Assembly: GCF_000813965.1 (NCBI RefSeq)
Contig: NZ_JWLI01000013.1
Location: 124,001-188,000 of the forward strand
Reading direction: 5' to 3'
DNA from: Leisingera sp. ANG-M7
GTDB lineage: Bacteria; Pseudomonadota; Alphaproteobacteria; Rhodobacterales; Rhodobacteraceae
DNA: 64,000 nt
In this document: piece by piece, positions 1-8,085 of the stretch
Layout of the letters: each line of letters begins with the position of its first letter
Numbering within the stretch: position 1 is the first letter of the stretch
Translations under genes and position numbers: made by a program
The notes under the pieces: generated by a model
The model's input: the letters and a program-made list of their open reading frames with translations, nothing else
Database searches by the model: none
What the model was told of the DNA's origin: nothing

Positions 1-1
1 G

Positions 2-88
2 GGCGAACACTATGACGGCTGGTTCGGTGTCTGGTCCGGCGGCAAGTTCTTCCCGCTGATTCCGTCTGCTGAACTGGACGGGGATTGA
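2..88 (+). CDS. C-terminal end of an unidentified protein (cut by window edge)
   Basis: The reading frame is open from the left edge and encodes the last 28 residues of a protein, ending in LDGD before a TGA stop. The tail is rich in Trp, Phe and Gly (YDGWFGVWSGGKFF) and I do not recognise a family from it. It converges on the cupin gene that follows, with only 3 bases between the two stop codons. The coding call rests on the open frame and the tight spacing. Confidence 0.55.
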   Translation, partial: GEHYDGWFGVWSGGKFFPLIPSAELDGD

Positions 89-91
89 ACC

Positions 92-406
92 TCAGCTGGA
101 GGGAGCCTTCTCCAGCAGCTCGGTTTCGACAAAAGCACAAGCAAAGCTATTTCCGTTGATGACATCGTGCTCGATTCCGGCTTGGCGGAAGTAGGGCACC
201 CCGTGCTGCATCACAGCTTCTGTACGCGACCCGTCCGGGTGCACGATTTCCAAAACCCCGTCAATCAGCGGTACTACGACATAATCGAATTCGTGCCGGT
301 GCCAGCCTGTGTTGTCGCCCCGCTTGGCAAAATGCCACTCGGTCACGCGGACCCGGCTGTTGTCAATTCTGGTGACCGGCTTGGCAGTTCCCTTCGTATC
401 GCACAT
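92..406 (-). CDS. small cupin-domain protein
   Basis: A 104-residue single-domain protein. The centre carries the cupin motif 1 signature WHRHEFDYVVVPL (about residues 35-47), and motif 2 is represented by a Gly/Pro-Tyr/His stretch around residues 68-78. Such small cupins bind a metal and either catalyse or sense small molecules; the substrate cannot be read from sequence. The reading frame continues upstream, but the ATG at 406 has a good Shine-Dalgarno (GGAGGG) and removes a non-conserved extension, so I chose it. It is divergent from the hydroxypyruvate isomerase gene, and the 213-base gap must hold both promoters. Confidence 0.8.
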   Translation of the reverse strand: MCDTKGTAKPVTRIDNSRVRVTEWHFAKRGDNTGWHRHEFDYVVVPLIDGVLEIVHPDGSRTEAVMQHGVPYFRQAGIEHDVINGNSFACAFVETELLEKAPSS

Positions 407-619
407 GGCACCCTCCAGTGATGGGGCCAGCCTAGGCCAGCTGCGGGCCGGGGCGTTATCTCCACTTGCGCGCGCCAATGCTGCCAGTTGCCAGATTGCC
501 GGGCGGTAAAAACCAGCCCGCCTTCGGTTAACGAAAGTTAAATAGGAAAATTCTGCACTTTTGACGACTTGGCTGCCCCGCCGCACGGCGCTAGACCATC
601 AGTCAACAAGGAGAATCCT

Positions 620-1372
620 ATGCCCCGCTTCGCGGCCAATATCTCGCTGCTGTTTGCTGAGCTGCCCTATCTCGACCGGTTCCAGGCCGCGGCGGCTGCC
701 GGCTTTGACGCGGTGGAGATCCTCTATCCTTATGAAATCGCCGCCAAGGAAACCCAGCGCGCGCTGATGGCCAACGGGCTGCGGCTCCTGCTGATCAACG
801 CGCCGCCCCCGAATTACACCGGCGGTATGCCCGGCTATGCGGCGGTTCCCGAAGGCGTCGACCGGTTTCAGCGCGACATCCGCCGGGTGCTGCGCTACGC
901 CGAGGCGCTGAAGGCGGGCAAGATCCACGTGATGGCGGGCTACGCCAAAGGCGATACGGCGCAGCAGACCTTCATCGAGAACCTGCAATGGGCCGCCGAC
1001 CGCGCGCCGGAACAGCAGTTCACCATCGAACCGCTGAACAGCGGCGATCAGCCCGGCTATTTCCTTGACGATTACAACCTGGCAATCGACGTGCTGGATG
1101 TGGTCGACCGGCCCAACGTCGGCCTGCAGTATGACGCCTACCACGCGCAGATGATCCACGGCGACGCGCTCAAAGTGTGGGAGACTTTCGGCCCGCGTGC
1201 CGTGCATGTGCAGATCGGCGCCGCGCCGGGCCGCTGCGAACCGGGCACCGGGCCGGTGGATTTCCAGGAGCTGTTCGAAGCCATCGACGCCAGCGGCTAT
1301 GGCGGCTGGGTCAGCGCCGAATACACCCCCTCGACCCGCCGCACCGAGGACAGCCTGGGCTGGATGGGCTGA
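620..1372 (+). CDS. hyi: hydroxypyruvate isomerase
   Basis: A 250-residue TIM-barrel protein of the xylose-isomerase-like superfamily, matching the usual length of Hyi, which interconverts hydroxypyruvate and tartronate semialdehyde in glyoxylate metabolism. The N-terminus (FAANISLLFAELPYLDRF) and the two metal/catalytic glutamate contexts, IEPLNSGDQPGYFLDDY near residues 136-152 and VSAEYTP near residue 235, are characteristic. The ATG at 620 lies 6 bases after AAGGAG, so the longer frame from 569 is not used. No glyoxylate carboligase or tartronate semialdehyde reductase gene is adjacent, so the substrate is assigned by family only. Confidence 0.85.
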   Translation: MPRFAANISLLFAELPYLDRFQAAAAAGFDAVEILYPYEIAAKETQRALMANGLRLLLINAPPPNYTGGMPGYAAVPEGVDRFQRDIRRVLRYAEALKAGKIHVMAGYAKGDTAQQTFIENLQWAADRAPEQQFTIEPLNSGDQPGYFLDDYNLAIDVLDVVDRPNVGLQYDAYHAQMIHGDALKVWETFGPRAVHVQIGAAPGRCEPGTGPVDFQELFEAIDASGYGGWVSAEYTPSTRRTEDSLGWMG

Positions 1373-1478
1373 CCGCCCGCCCGGCCAGCCTGCGCAGACA
1401 TCTGTGCAGCGGCGCAGATTGTTTCTCATTCACGGCACCGCATATCTCCGGCAGCACCCCGCTGCCAAGGAGACCGCC

Positions 1479-1715
1479 ATGATCCCCGCCCGCTTTGCCC
1501 CGCTTCTGTCCGGCTTCCTGATGTCGATGATGATGTCCTCGATCGTGTCGGGCATATCCACCCTGCGGGTTGCCGGCGCAGGCGAGGGCTTTGCCGCCGC
1601 CTGGCTCACCGCCTGGGCTTACAGCTGGCCGGTGGCCTTTCCGGTTGTGCTGATGGTGGCACCGCTGGTGCGCCGGATCGTGGCCATCGCCATCCGCCCG
1701 CCGGATGCGGCATGA
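1479..1715 (+). CDS. DUF2798 membrane protein, copy 1
   Basis: A 78-residue protein with two predicted membrane helices (about residues 8-27 and 41-66), beginning MIPARFAPLLSGFLMS. DUF2798 proteins are small inner-membrane proteins without an established function. AAGGAG lies 6 bases before the ATG. A second copy of the same family follows 90 bases downstream in the same direction; the two share the MxPARFAP start, the SxSWPxAF centre and the APLVRR end. Confidence 0.8.
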   Translation: MIPARFAPLLSGFLMSMMMSSIVSGISTLRVAGAGEGFAAAWLTAWAYSWPVAFPVVLMVAPLVRRIVAIAIRPPDAA

Positions 1716-1732
1716 TGCCCGCGGCACGGCGA

Positions 1733-1762
1733 AATACATATTCGTTAATTGAAATGTGTATT
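1733..1762. promoter_or_regulatory. A+T-rich inverted repeat between the DUF2798 genes
   Basis: AATACATATT (1733-1742) and AATGTGTATT (1753-1762) are reverse complements at 9 of 10 positions, separated by 10 bases centred on TTAATT. This is an A+T island between two G+C-rich genes, 44 bases before the second DUF2798 start. It could be an operator or part of a promoter for the second copy; no regulator gene is adjacent, so this is inference from position and symmetry. Confidence 0.35.
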
Positions 1763-1805
1763 CCGGCACGGCATAAGGTGCCGCAACAGTTAAAGGATCC
1801 CGCCC

Positions 1806-2042
1806 ATGCTCCCTGCCCGTTTTGCACCCGTGCTGTTCAGCCTGATCCTGTCAGGGATGATGTCCTTCATCGTCACCGGTGTCGCGACCTGGAAGGCGCT
1901 GGGTTTCGGCACAGGTTTCGGCAATGCCTGGATGCAGGCCTGGAGCCTGAGCTGGCCGATTGCCTTCGCTGTCGCCTTCACCGCCGCACCCCTGGTGCGC
2001 AGGCTGGTTGCCAAGCTGGTCAAGCAGCCCGCGGGCAGCTGA
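1806..2042 (+). CDS. DUF2798 membrane protein, copy 2
   Basis: A 78-residue paralogue of the preceding gene and of identical length, with two hydrophobic segments (about residues 8-27 and 41-66) and a basic C-terminal tail (LVRRLVAKLVKQ). Only about half of the residues match copy 1, so the tandem duplication is not recent. It probably sits in the inner membrane with both termini on the same side. It ends just before an intergenic segment with two inverted repeat copies, facing polA tail to tail. Confidence 0.8.
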   Translation: MLPARFAPVLFSLILSGMMSFIVTGVATWKALGFGTGFGNAWMQAWSLSWPIAFAVAFTAAPLVRRLVAKLVKQPAGS

Positions 2043-2107
2043 AACGGGGCGGTAAAAGGGCAGGGAAACTCCCGCCCGCCGCAAGCTGCACCAAAGATGC
2101 AGCAACT

Positions 2108-2138
2108 CCGGTTGGGCGCGGCGCCGCTGGCGCGGCGC
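2108..2138 (+). repeat. GTTGGGC-headed palindromic repeat, copy A
   Basis: Core CCGGTTGGGC followed by the palindrome GGCGCCGCTGGCGCGGCGC. It lies between convergent genes (DUF2798 and polA) and is preceded by a CTCCCGCCCG-type segment at 2069-2078. The same core occurs at several other intergenic positions in this window. Confidence 0.7.
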
Positions 2139-2216
2139 ACAGAGATTTCGCTGAGAAGCCCCTAAGGGCAGGTCTGCCCTTGAGGGGCGCTGCCGATTGT
2201 TTTCAGGGCGGGCCGC

Positions 2217-2264
2217 GTCAAGGGCAAGCCGCGCTGGCCGCGCGGAGGCTGCGCCTCCCTTGAC
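2217..2264. repeat. GTCAAGG...CCTTGAC inverted repeat, copy 1
   Basis: GTCAAGGG (2217-2224) and CCCTTGAC (2257-2264) are perfect 8-base inverted arms, with further internal symmetry (GGAGGCTGCGCCTCC). A related element lies at 35973-36022; both are preceded by GC and followed by CCGG. It sits between repeat copies A and B. Confidence 0.55.
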
Positions 2265-2292
2265 CCGGCGTGGCGAGGGTGCGGCACAATCC

Positions 2293-2354
2293 GCGCCGCG
2301 CCAGCGGCGCCATGCCCAACGGGATGAGGTCGTCAGATCGAAGCCGGGCGGGAG
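2293..2354 (-). repeat. GTTGGGC-headed palindromic repeat, copy B (full length)
   Basis: Read on the minus strand it runs CTCCCGCCCGGCTTCGA ... CCCGTTGGGC ... GGCGCCGCTGGCGCGGCGC, about 62 bases, and matches copy C (24296-24358) along its whole length. It is inverted relative to copy A 155 bases away. The remainder of 2043-2381 holds no gene that I can support. Confidence 0.7.
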
Positions 2355-2381
2355 CGCCCCGCCGGCCTAGGCAAATCTGCC

Positions 2382-5189
2382 TCAGTGCGCTTCGGCCCAG
2401 TTCGAACCGCGGCCTGCGTCCACCACCAGCTTGACGTCCAGATGCACCGCCGGATCGGCGGCGTTTTCCATCACCTGGCGCGCGGTTTCGATGGTCTCCT
2501 CCACGGCCGCCTCCGGCACTTCGAACAGCAGTTCGTCGTGCACCTGCAGCAGCATCCGGGCGGGCAGATGGGCAATCGCCTCCGGCATCCGGATCATTGC
2601 CCGGCGGATTACGTCTGCCGCGGTGCCCTGAATGGGTGCGTTGATCGCGGCGCGTTTGGCAAAGCCCGCCTTCGGCCCCTTCGCGTTAATTTCCGCGGTG
2701 TGGATCTTGCGCCCGAACAGGGTCTGCACATAGCCATGCTCCTTGGCGAACTCGACGGTGCTGTCCATGTACTTGCGGATGCCCGGGAAGCGCTCGAAAT
2801 AGCGGTCAATGAACCCCTGCGCGTCCTTGCGCGGAATGCGCAGGTTGCGGGCCAGGCCAAAGCCCGAGATGCCGTAGATCACACCAAAGTTGATCGCCTT
2901 GGCCTGACGGCGGATTTCCGGCGTCATCTCCTCCAGCGGCACCTCGAACATCTCCGACGCGGTCATCGCGTGAATGTCGACGCCTTCGGCAAAGGCCTGT
3001 TTCAGCGCATCGATCCCGGCCATATGCGCCAGGATCCGCAACTCGATCTGGCTGTAGTCGAGCGACAGCAGAACATTGCCCTCTTCCGCCACAAAGGCCT
3101 CGCGGATGCGGCGGCCTTCCTCGGTGCGCACCGGAATATTCTGCAGGTTCGGATCGGTCGAGGCCATGCGCCCGGTGCTGGCCCCGGTCTGGGCATAAGA
3201 CGTATGCACCCGGCCGGTGTCGGGATTGATATGGTCCTGCAGCGCGTCCGTGTAGGTCGATTTCAGCTTGGAAAGCTGCCGCCAGTCCAGCACCCGCGCG
3301 GGCAGGTCGTGTTCCGTCGCCAGATCCTCCAGGATATCCGCGCCGGTGGCATATGCGCCGGTCTTGCCCTTCTTGCCGCCTTCCAGCCCCATCTTGTCAA
3401 ACAGGATCTCGCCCAGCTGCTTGGGCGAGCCGACGTTGAAGGTCTCGCCCGCGAGTTCATGGATCTCCGCCTCCAGCCCGGCCATCTTCTGCGCGAACGC
3501 ATTGGACATGCGCGAGAGCGTATCGCGGTCCACCTTGATGCCGTTGCGCTCCATATCCGCCAGCACGGGCACCAGCGGCCGTTCCAGCGTTTCATAGACC
3601 GTCGTGACCCGCTCCTGATGCAATTGCGGCTTGAAGACCTGCCACAGGCGCAGGGTGATATCGGCATCCTCAGCCGCATAAGGCACTGCGTCCTCAATCG
3701 GCACCCGGTCAAAGGTGATCGCCGATTTGCCGGTCCCCAACAGCGGTTTGATCGGGATTGGGGTGTGATCCAGATAGCGTTCGGACAGCGTATCCATGCC
3801 ATGCCCGTGCATGCCAGCGTGCAGCGCATAGGATATCAGCATGGTGTCGTCGATCGGCGCCACGTCCACCCCGTACCGGTGCAGGATCTTGGCGTCGTAT
3901 TTCATGTTCTGGCCGATCTTCAGGACCGCCGGATCCTCCAGCACCGGTTTCAGCAGCGCGACGGCTTCGTCCAGCGGCATCTGCCCTTCGGACAGGCCCT
4001 CGCCGCCGAACAGATCATCGCCCCCGGCCTTATGCGCCAAGGGGATGTAGCAGGCCTCGCCCGCTTCCACGCACAGCGAGATGCCGACCAGATCGACGAC
4101 CATTTCATCGAGACCCGTGGTCTCGGTATCCACCGCCACCCAGCCGCGCTCGCGGATGCGGTCGATCCAGACCTGCAGCGCGCCTGCGTCGCGGACGCAT
4201 TCGTATTTCTCTTTGTCGAACGGCACCGCTTCCGGCGCTGCCGCCGCACTGGCCGCCGCTGCGGCGGGGGCCTCCGGGATCGCCGGCGCCTCCATGCCCA
4301 GCTGATCCGCCATGCGTTTCGACAGCGTGCGGAACTCCATCTCAGAAAGGAACGTCAGCAGGGTGTCCGCATCCGGCTCCTTCACCTCCAGATCATCCAG
4401 AGTGAAATCCAGCGCCATATTGCAGTCGAGCTGCACCAGCTTTTTGCTGAGCTCGATCTGGTCCCGCTTCTCGATCAGCGTCTGGCGGCGCTTGGGCTGC
4501 TTGATCTCTTCGGCGCGGTCCAGCAGCTCCTCCAAGGAGCCGAATTCGTTGATCAGCAGCGCGGCGGTCTTGATCCCGATCCCCGGCGCACCCGGCACGT
4601 TATCAACCGAGTCGCCCGCCAGCGCTTGCACATCGACCACCCGGTCGGGGCCGACGCCGAACTTTTCCACCACACCGTCGCTGTCGATGCGCTTGTTCTT
4701 CATCGCGTCCAGCATCTCGACGCCGCCGCCGACCAGCTGCATCAGGTCCTTGTCGGAGGAAATGATGGTGCAGCGCCCACCCGCATTGCGCGCCTGATGC
4801 GCCAGCGTTGCGATGATGTCGTCAGCCTCGAAACCCTCGATCTCCTTGCAGGCGATGTTGAAGGCACGGGTCGCCTCGCGGGTCAGCGGGAACTGCGGCA
4901 CCAGATCCTCCGGCGCGGGCGGGCGGTTGGCCTTGTACAAATCGTACATCTCGTTGCGGAACGACTTGCCGGAATAGTCGAAAATCACCGCCACATGGGT
5001 CGGCGCATCCGGGCCCTTGTTGTCCTCCACCTGCTTGAACAGCATGTTGCAGAAGCCCGCGACCGCGCCGATCGGCAGCCCGTCGGATTTCCGCGTGAGC
5101 GGCGGCAGCGCGTGATAGGCGCGGAAGATGAAGGCCGAGCCGTCGATCAGATGCAGATGGCAGCCCTTGCCGAATTGTGTCCCGCTCAT
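2382..5189 (-). CDS. polA: DNA polymerase I
   Basis: A 935-residue, full-length family A polymerase. The N-terminal 5' nuclease domain (about 1-300) contains LIDGSAFIFRAYHALPPL and the GVGPDRVVDVQALAGDSVDNVPG helix-hairpin region. The middle domain keeps the 3'-5' exonuclease motif AVDTETTGLD (about 353) and YAAEDADITLRLW, so proofreading appears intact, unlike in some Gram-positive enzymes. Polymerase motifs are LDYSQIELRILAHM (A), RRQAKAINFGVIYGISGFG (B) and LQVHDELLFEV (C). An Ala/Pro-rich linker (about 303-325) separates the nuclease and exonuclease parts. It serves Okazaki-fragment processing and excision repair. It is monocistronic, and a weak GGGAGCAG precedes the ATG. Confidence 0.98.
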   Translation of the reverse strand: MSGTQFGKGCHLHLIDGSAFIFRAYHALPPLTRKSDGLPIGAVAGFCNMLFKQVEDNKGPDAPTHVAVIFDYSGKSFRNEMYDLYKANRPPAPEDLVPQFPLTREATRAFNIACKEIEGFEADDIIATLAHQARNAGGRCTIISSDKDLMQLVGGGVEMLDAMKNKRIDSDGVVEKFGVGPDRVVDVQALAGDSVDNVPGAPGIGIKTAALLINEFGSLEELLDRAEEIKQPKRRQTLIEKRDQIELSKKLVQLDCNMALDFTLDDLEVKEPDADTLLTFLSEMEFRTLSKRMADQLGMEAPAIPEAPAAAAASAAAAPEAVPFDKEKYECVRDAGALQVWIDRIRERGWVAVDTETTGLDEMVVDLVGISLCVEAGEACYIPLAHKAGGDDLFGGEGLSEGQMPLDEAVALLKPVLEDPAVLKIGQNMKYDAKILHRYGVDVAPIDDTMLISYALHAGMHGHGMDTLSERYLDHTPIPIKPLLGTGKSAITFDRVPIEDAVPYAAEDADITLRLWQVFKPQLHQERVTTVYETLERPLVPVLADMERNGIKVDRDTLSRMSNAFAQKMAGLEAEIHELAGETFNVGSPKQLGEILFDKMGLEGGKKGKTGAYATGADILEDLATEHDLPARVLDWRQLSKLKSTYTDALQDHINPDTGRVHTSYAQTGASTGRMASTDPNLQNIPVRTEEGRRIREAFVAEEGNVLLSLDYSQIELRILAHMAGIDALKQAFAEGVDIHAMTASEMFEVPLEEMTPEIRRQAKAINFGVIYGISGFGLARNLRIPRKDAQGFIDRYFERFPGIRKYMDSTVEFAKEHGYVQTLFGRKIHTAEINAKGPKAGFAKRAAINAPIQGTAADVIRRAMIRMPEAIAHLPARMLLQVHDELLFEVPEAAVEETIETARQVMENAADPAVHLDVKLVVDAGRGSNWAEAH

Positions 5190-5376
5190 TGTGCTGCTCC
5201 CCGGTTCTTTCGCGCGTGGTGGTTTGGACAGTGTTATTCAGTATCCAGCCGCCATCCGCAATCGCCCTGTTGCCCGCTGCTGCCACCCGCATGGGCACAA
5301 TCCGGCGCACAGGGATGTGATCCGCTGCCGCGGCCGGGCAGTTGCCCCCGCGCGGACCCCGTGCCTATCTGATGTC

Positions 5377-5742
5377 ATGCGATGGATCCTTCTCATAGGC
5401 TTGCTTGCGGCGCTGTCCGGCTGCCGCGACGAGGTCCGGATGCTCACGGCTGAGGAACTGCAGGCGTTCTTCACCCATGACCGCAAAATCTCCTTCACCC
5501 GGCTGGCGTTGTCCGGCACCGCGGTCCTGCGGACAGACGGCACCTTTGAGGTCACGATCCCGCGGCTGGGAGAGGACACAGGCACCTGGCGGCTGGACGG
5601 GGACAGAATCTGCAGCCGCTGGGCAGAATTCCGCAAGGGCCAGGAACTGTGTGCCCTGGCCGGAGCGCTGCCGGACGGCACCTACCGCGGCATGTTTGCC
5701 GCCTCCGGCACCCGGCTGGGCGATTTCTGGTTTGTCAAATGA
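5377..5742 (+). CDS. small putative lipoprotein
   Basis: A 121-residue protein with a classical lipoprotein signal, MRWILLIGLLAALSGC, lipobox LSGC with Cys16 as the acylation site. The remainder reads as a small beta-rich domain (GTFEVTIPRLGEDTGTWRLDGDRICSRW), similar in style to secreted proteins that compare a compound's effect on a baseline, with three further Cys that could pair. I do not recognise a named family. The ATG at 5377 was chosen because it starts directly at the signal peptide. It is divergent from polA. Confidence 0.7.
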   Translation: MRWILLIGLLAALSGCRDEVRMLTAEELQAFFTHDRKISFTRLALSGTAVLRTDGTFEVTIPRLGEDTGTWRLDGDRICSRWAEFRKGQELCALAGALPDGTYRGMFAASGTRLGDFWFVK

Positions 5743-5761
5743 GACGTCCTGACCGGCAGGC

Positions 5762-6247
5762 TCAAAACACCCCCATCGCCAGACCAGCCCCCAGGGCCAG
5801 CCCCAGCTCGCGGCAGGCCTCCAGCTGATCCTCCGGGATCACCTTCTGCGCCAGAATGGCCTCGGGCGTCTGCGCATGGGTGCAGATGATCAGCGGCGCC
5901 TGCACCTCTTTCAGGCGCCAGCCGGTGGCGATCCGGGCGCATTGCCGCGCCGCGTTCTCCCCGTCCGACCCGGCGCAGACCATCTGCGCATAAGGACGCC
6001 CCTCGATCTGTCCCAGAACCGGGTAATAACAGCGGTCAAAGAACTCTTTCATCTGGCCGGACAGCGCCGCCAGGTTCTCCGGCGCGCAGAAGAGATAGCC
6101 ATCCGCCGCCAGCAGATCCTCCGGCCCTGTATCTTCGGCCCGCATCAGAACCGTCGGGGTCTCACCGCGCGCAGCCTCAAACGCGGCCTCCGCCATCCGG
6201 CGGCTGCCGCCGGTGCGTGAGTGGTAGACGATCAGAAGCTGTGCCAT
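5762..6247 (-). CDS. flavodoxin-like / NAD(P)H-dependent FMN reductase family protein
   Basis: A 161-residue flavodoxin fold. The first strand and phosphate loop MAQLLIVYHSRTGGSRRMAEAA (residues 1-22) is the FMN-binding signature, and YLFCAPENLAALSGQMKEFFDRCYYPVLG (about 72-100) matches the second FMN loop of the NADPH-dependent FMN reductase group. It probably is a cytosolic flavoprotein reducing quinones or flavin. The ATG at 6247 gives the canonical N-terminus; the longer frame adds 17 non-conserved residues. It runs tail to tail with the lipoprotein gene. The electron acceptor is unknown. Confidence 0.8.
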   Translation of the reverse strand: MAQLLIVYHSRTGGSRRMAEAAFEAARGETPTVLMRAEDTGPEDLLAADGYLFCAPENLAALSGQMKEFFDRCYYPVLGQIEGRPYAQMVCAGSDGENAARQCARIATGWRLKEVQAPLIICTHAQTPEAILAQKVIPEDQLEACRELGLALGAGLAMGVF

Positions 6248-6378
6248 TTCCGCTGCCCGCGCTTGTTTCCCGCACCGGACACTACCGGACGCAGGCAAAT
6301 TTCTTCAAAGAAATTTGGCCGGAAAATTCGAATTTTCCGGTTCCCGGACACGGTCCGTGAAACCTTGGGCGGCCCGGA

Positions 6379-6561
6379 TCACTCCGCCGCCTTGGCCGCG
6401 TCCTCATAGATGAACTTGCAGTCGCAATAGGGGCATTCCACGAACCCTTCGGCCTCGGGGATCTGCAGATAGACCCGCGGATGCCCCAGCGCGCCTTCGC
6501 TGCCGTCGCACGCAACCTTGCGGCTGTTCACAATCTTGGTTTCCGGCGCTTCGGTGCTCAT
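6379..6561 (-). CDS. zinc-finger domain protein (NDUFS6-like CHCC type)
   Basis: A 60-residue protein with the arrangement Cys18...His27...Cys43-x2-Cys46 (ACDG...GHPRVYL...VECPYCDCKFIYE), the CHCC zinc site seen in small alphaproteobacterial proteins related to the mitochondrial complex I accessory subunit NDUFS6. Homologues in this group are short and normally stand alone. In alphaproteobacteria with an NDUFS6-like protein the role is in complex I; here that is inference from family. The ATG at 6561 fits the family length. Confidence 0.8.
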   Translation of the reverse strand: MSTEAPETKIVNSRKVACDGSEGALGHPRVYLQIPEAEGFVECPYCDCKFIYEDAAKAAE

Positions 6562-6632
6562 GGCTGGCAGTCCTTTCACTTTTCGGCTAGGCGCTTTTAT
6601 GAGCCAAGGAAAAACCGGGGGCAAGAGCGGCG

Positions 6633-7562
6633 ATGAGTGCGGACGCAATCCAGATCAAAGCTTTGCGAAAAATCTACAAGGGCCACAAGGGCCAGCCGGA
6701 GAAGCACGCGCTCAAGGGCGTCGACCTGACAGTGCCGCGCGGCTCTGTCTTCGGCCTGCTGGGGCCGAACGGCGCAGGCAAATCGACGATGATCAACATC
6801 CTCGCAGGCCTCGTGCGCAAGACCTCCGGCTCGGTCTCGATCTGGGGCTTTGACCAGGACGCAAACCCGCGCCAGAGCCGCGCTGCCATCGGCGTCATGC
6901 CGCAGGAGCTGAACCTCGACCCGTTCTTCACCCCGCGCGGCGCGCTGGAGGTGCAGGCGGGCCTTTACGGCGTGCCGAAAGGTGAACGCCACAGCGACGA
7001 GATCCTGCGGATGATCGGTCTGGAGGACAAGGCAGAGGCCTATGCGCGGACCCTGAGCGGCGGCATGCGGCGGCGGCTCCTCTTGGGCAAGGCGCTGGTC
7101 CACCGCCCGTCGGTTCTGGTGCTGGATGAACCCACCGCGGGCGTCGATATCGAGCTGCGCCAGATACTGTGGGAGAACATCCGCAAGTTGAACGCGCAGG
7201 GCATGACCATCATCCTCACCACCCACTACCTGGAGGAGGCCGAGGAGATGTGCGACGAGATCGCCATCATCAACCAGGGCGAGGTGGTGGCACGCGATAC
7301 CAAGTCCAGCCTCTTGGGCCGGCTGGACGCCAAAACCATGGTGGTGCAGCCCGCGGTGCCCGTGACGGTGCTGCCGCAGGGGGCGGGCATCGAGGCGGAC
7401 TTGCGCGAAGACGGCGCTGTCGCGTTGCGCTACCGCAGCCAGGCGACCAGCGCCGAGGAGGTGCTGGCCGCGGTGCATGCGGCGGGGATTTCGATCCGCG
7501 ACGTGAAGACCGAGGAAGCCGATCTGGAGGATGTGTTCCTGTCGCTGACCAAGGCGGGGTGA
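6633..7562 (+). CDS. ABC transporter ATP-binding protein (ABC-2 type)
   Basis: A 309-residue ATPase. Walker A is GPNGAGKST (residues 44-52), the Q-loop is in VMPQELNLD, the signature is LSGGMRRRL and Walker B is VLVLDEPTAG followed by VD and the switch His in TTHYLEEAE. This order and the roughly 80-residue C-terminal extension are typical of ABC-2 exporters such as the YadG type, which pair with a separate permease. No permease gene is next to it: the upstream neighbour is a divergent zinc-finger gene and the downstream one is on the other strand. The ATPase therefore is orphan here and its cargo cannot be inferred. Confidence 0.92.
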   Translation: MSADAIQIKALRKIYKGHKGQPEKHALKGVDLTVPRGSVFGLLGPNGAGKSTMINILAGLVRKTSGSVSIWGFDQDANPRQSRAAIGVMPQELNLDPFFTPRGALEVQAGLYGVPKGERHSDEILRMIGLEDKAEAYARTLSGGMRRRLLLGKALVHRPSVLVLDEPTAGVDIELRQILWENIRKLNAQGMTIILTTHYLEEAEEMCDEIAIINQGEVVARDTKSSLLGRLDAKTMVVQPAVPVTVLPQGAGIEADLREDGAVALRYRSQATSAEEVLAAVHAAGISIRDVKTEEADLEDVFLSLTKAG

Positions 7563-7654
7563 GAGGGAGGCTTCTGCCTGGTGACCGGGTGCGGGACTTT
7601 ACTGCCGTCCGCAGTTACTGCTTCAATTTCCGGTTTGGCTTGTCTCGCCGCATT

Positions 7655-7957
7655 TCACTCTCTCGGCAACTTATCTGCAATCGCTTTGAATTGCTCTGCA
7701 CTGAAACCTGTTAATATTGGCATTTCCCAATCAAAGAACCGCTTGTCTGATATTGCATGGAGAATGAGTGATCTAATGCCAAGCATTTCCGAAGAATTTA
7801 GGCCTGTATTAGGAACTACATGGCGCACCGAGCTAGCAATTTTCGTTGCGCAGTTAGTCGGATCATCGGAGCAAAGCACAAGCTCATTTGAATCATCTAG
7901 ATCAGTGATTGCTTTTCCAATCGCTTGTATCAGGGCTATCTGATCGTCCTGTGTCAT
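7655..7957 (-). CDS. hypothetical protein in an A+T-rich patch
   Basis: A 100-residue protein starting MTQDDQIALIQAIGKAI, with AAGGAG 6 bases upstream of the ATG, which supports real translation. It is acidic, predicted mainly helical, and has no signal peptide or membrane segment. I recognise no family. Its base composition (many A/T third positions) differs clearly from the surrounding genes, which suggests more recent acquisition. It stands alone between the ABC ATPase and the DUF1203 gene. Confidence 0.65.
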   Translation of the reverse strand: MTQDDQIALIQAIGKAITDLDDSNELVLCSDDPTNCATKIASSVRHVVPNTGLNSSEMLGIRSLILHAISDKRFFDWEMPILTGFSAEQFKAIADKLPRE

Positions 7958-8085
7958 CTTAGCTCCTTCTGATATAGAACGCCGAAGTAGACATTGGCTG
8001 CAATGCAGAAAGTTCTCAAAGTGGGCTCAGTTCTGCCGTTGGCTGACGGAGTGAGATACCGCAGCCGCCGCCCGCCGCCAACCCC

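Noticed and set aside
2385-5372. 995-codon open frame antisense to polA
   Set aside because: It is the shadow of polA in high-G+C DNA; the polA frame carries all family motifs, and this one none.
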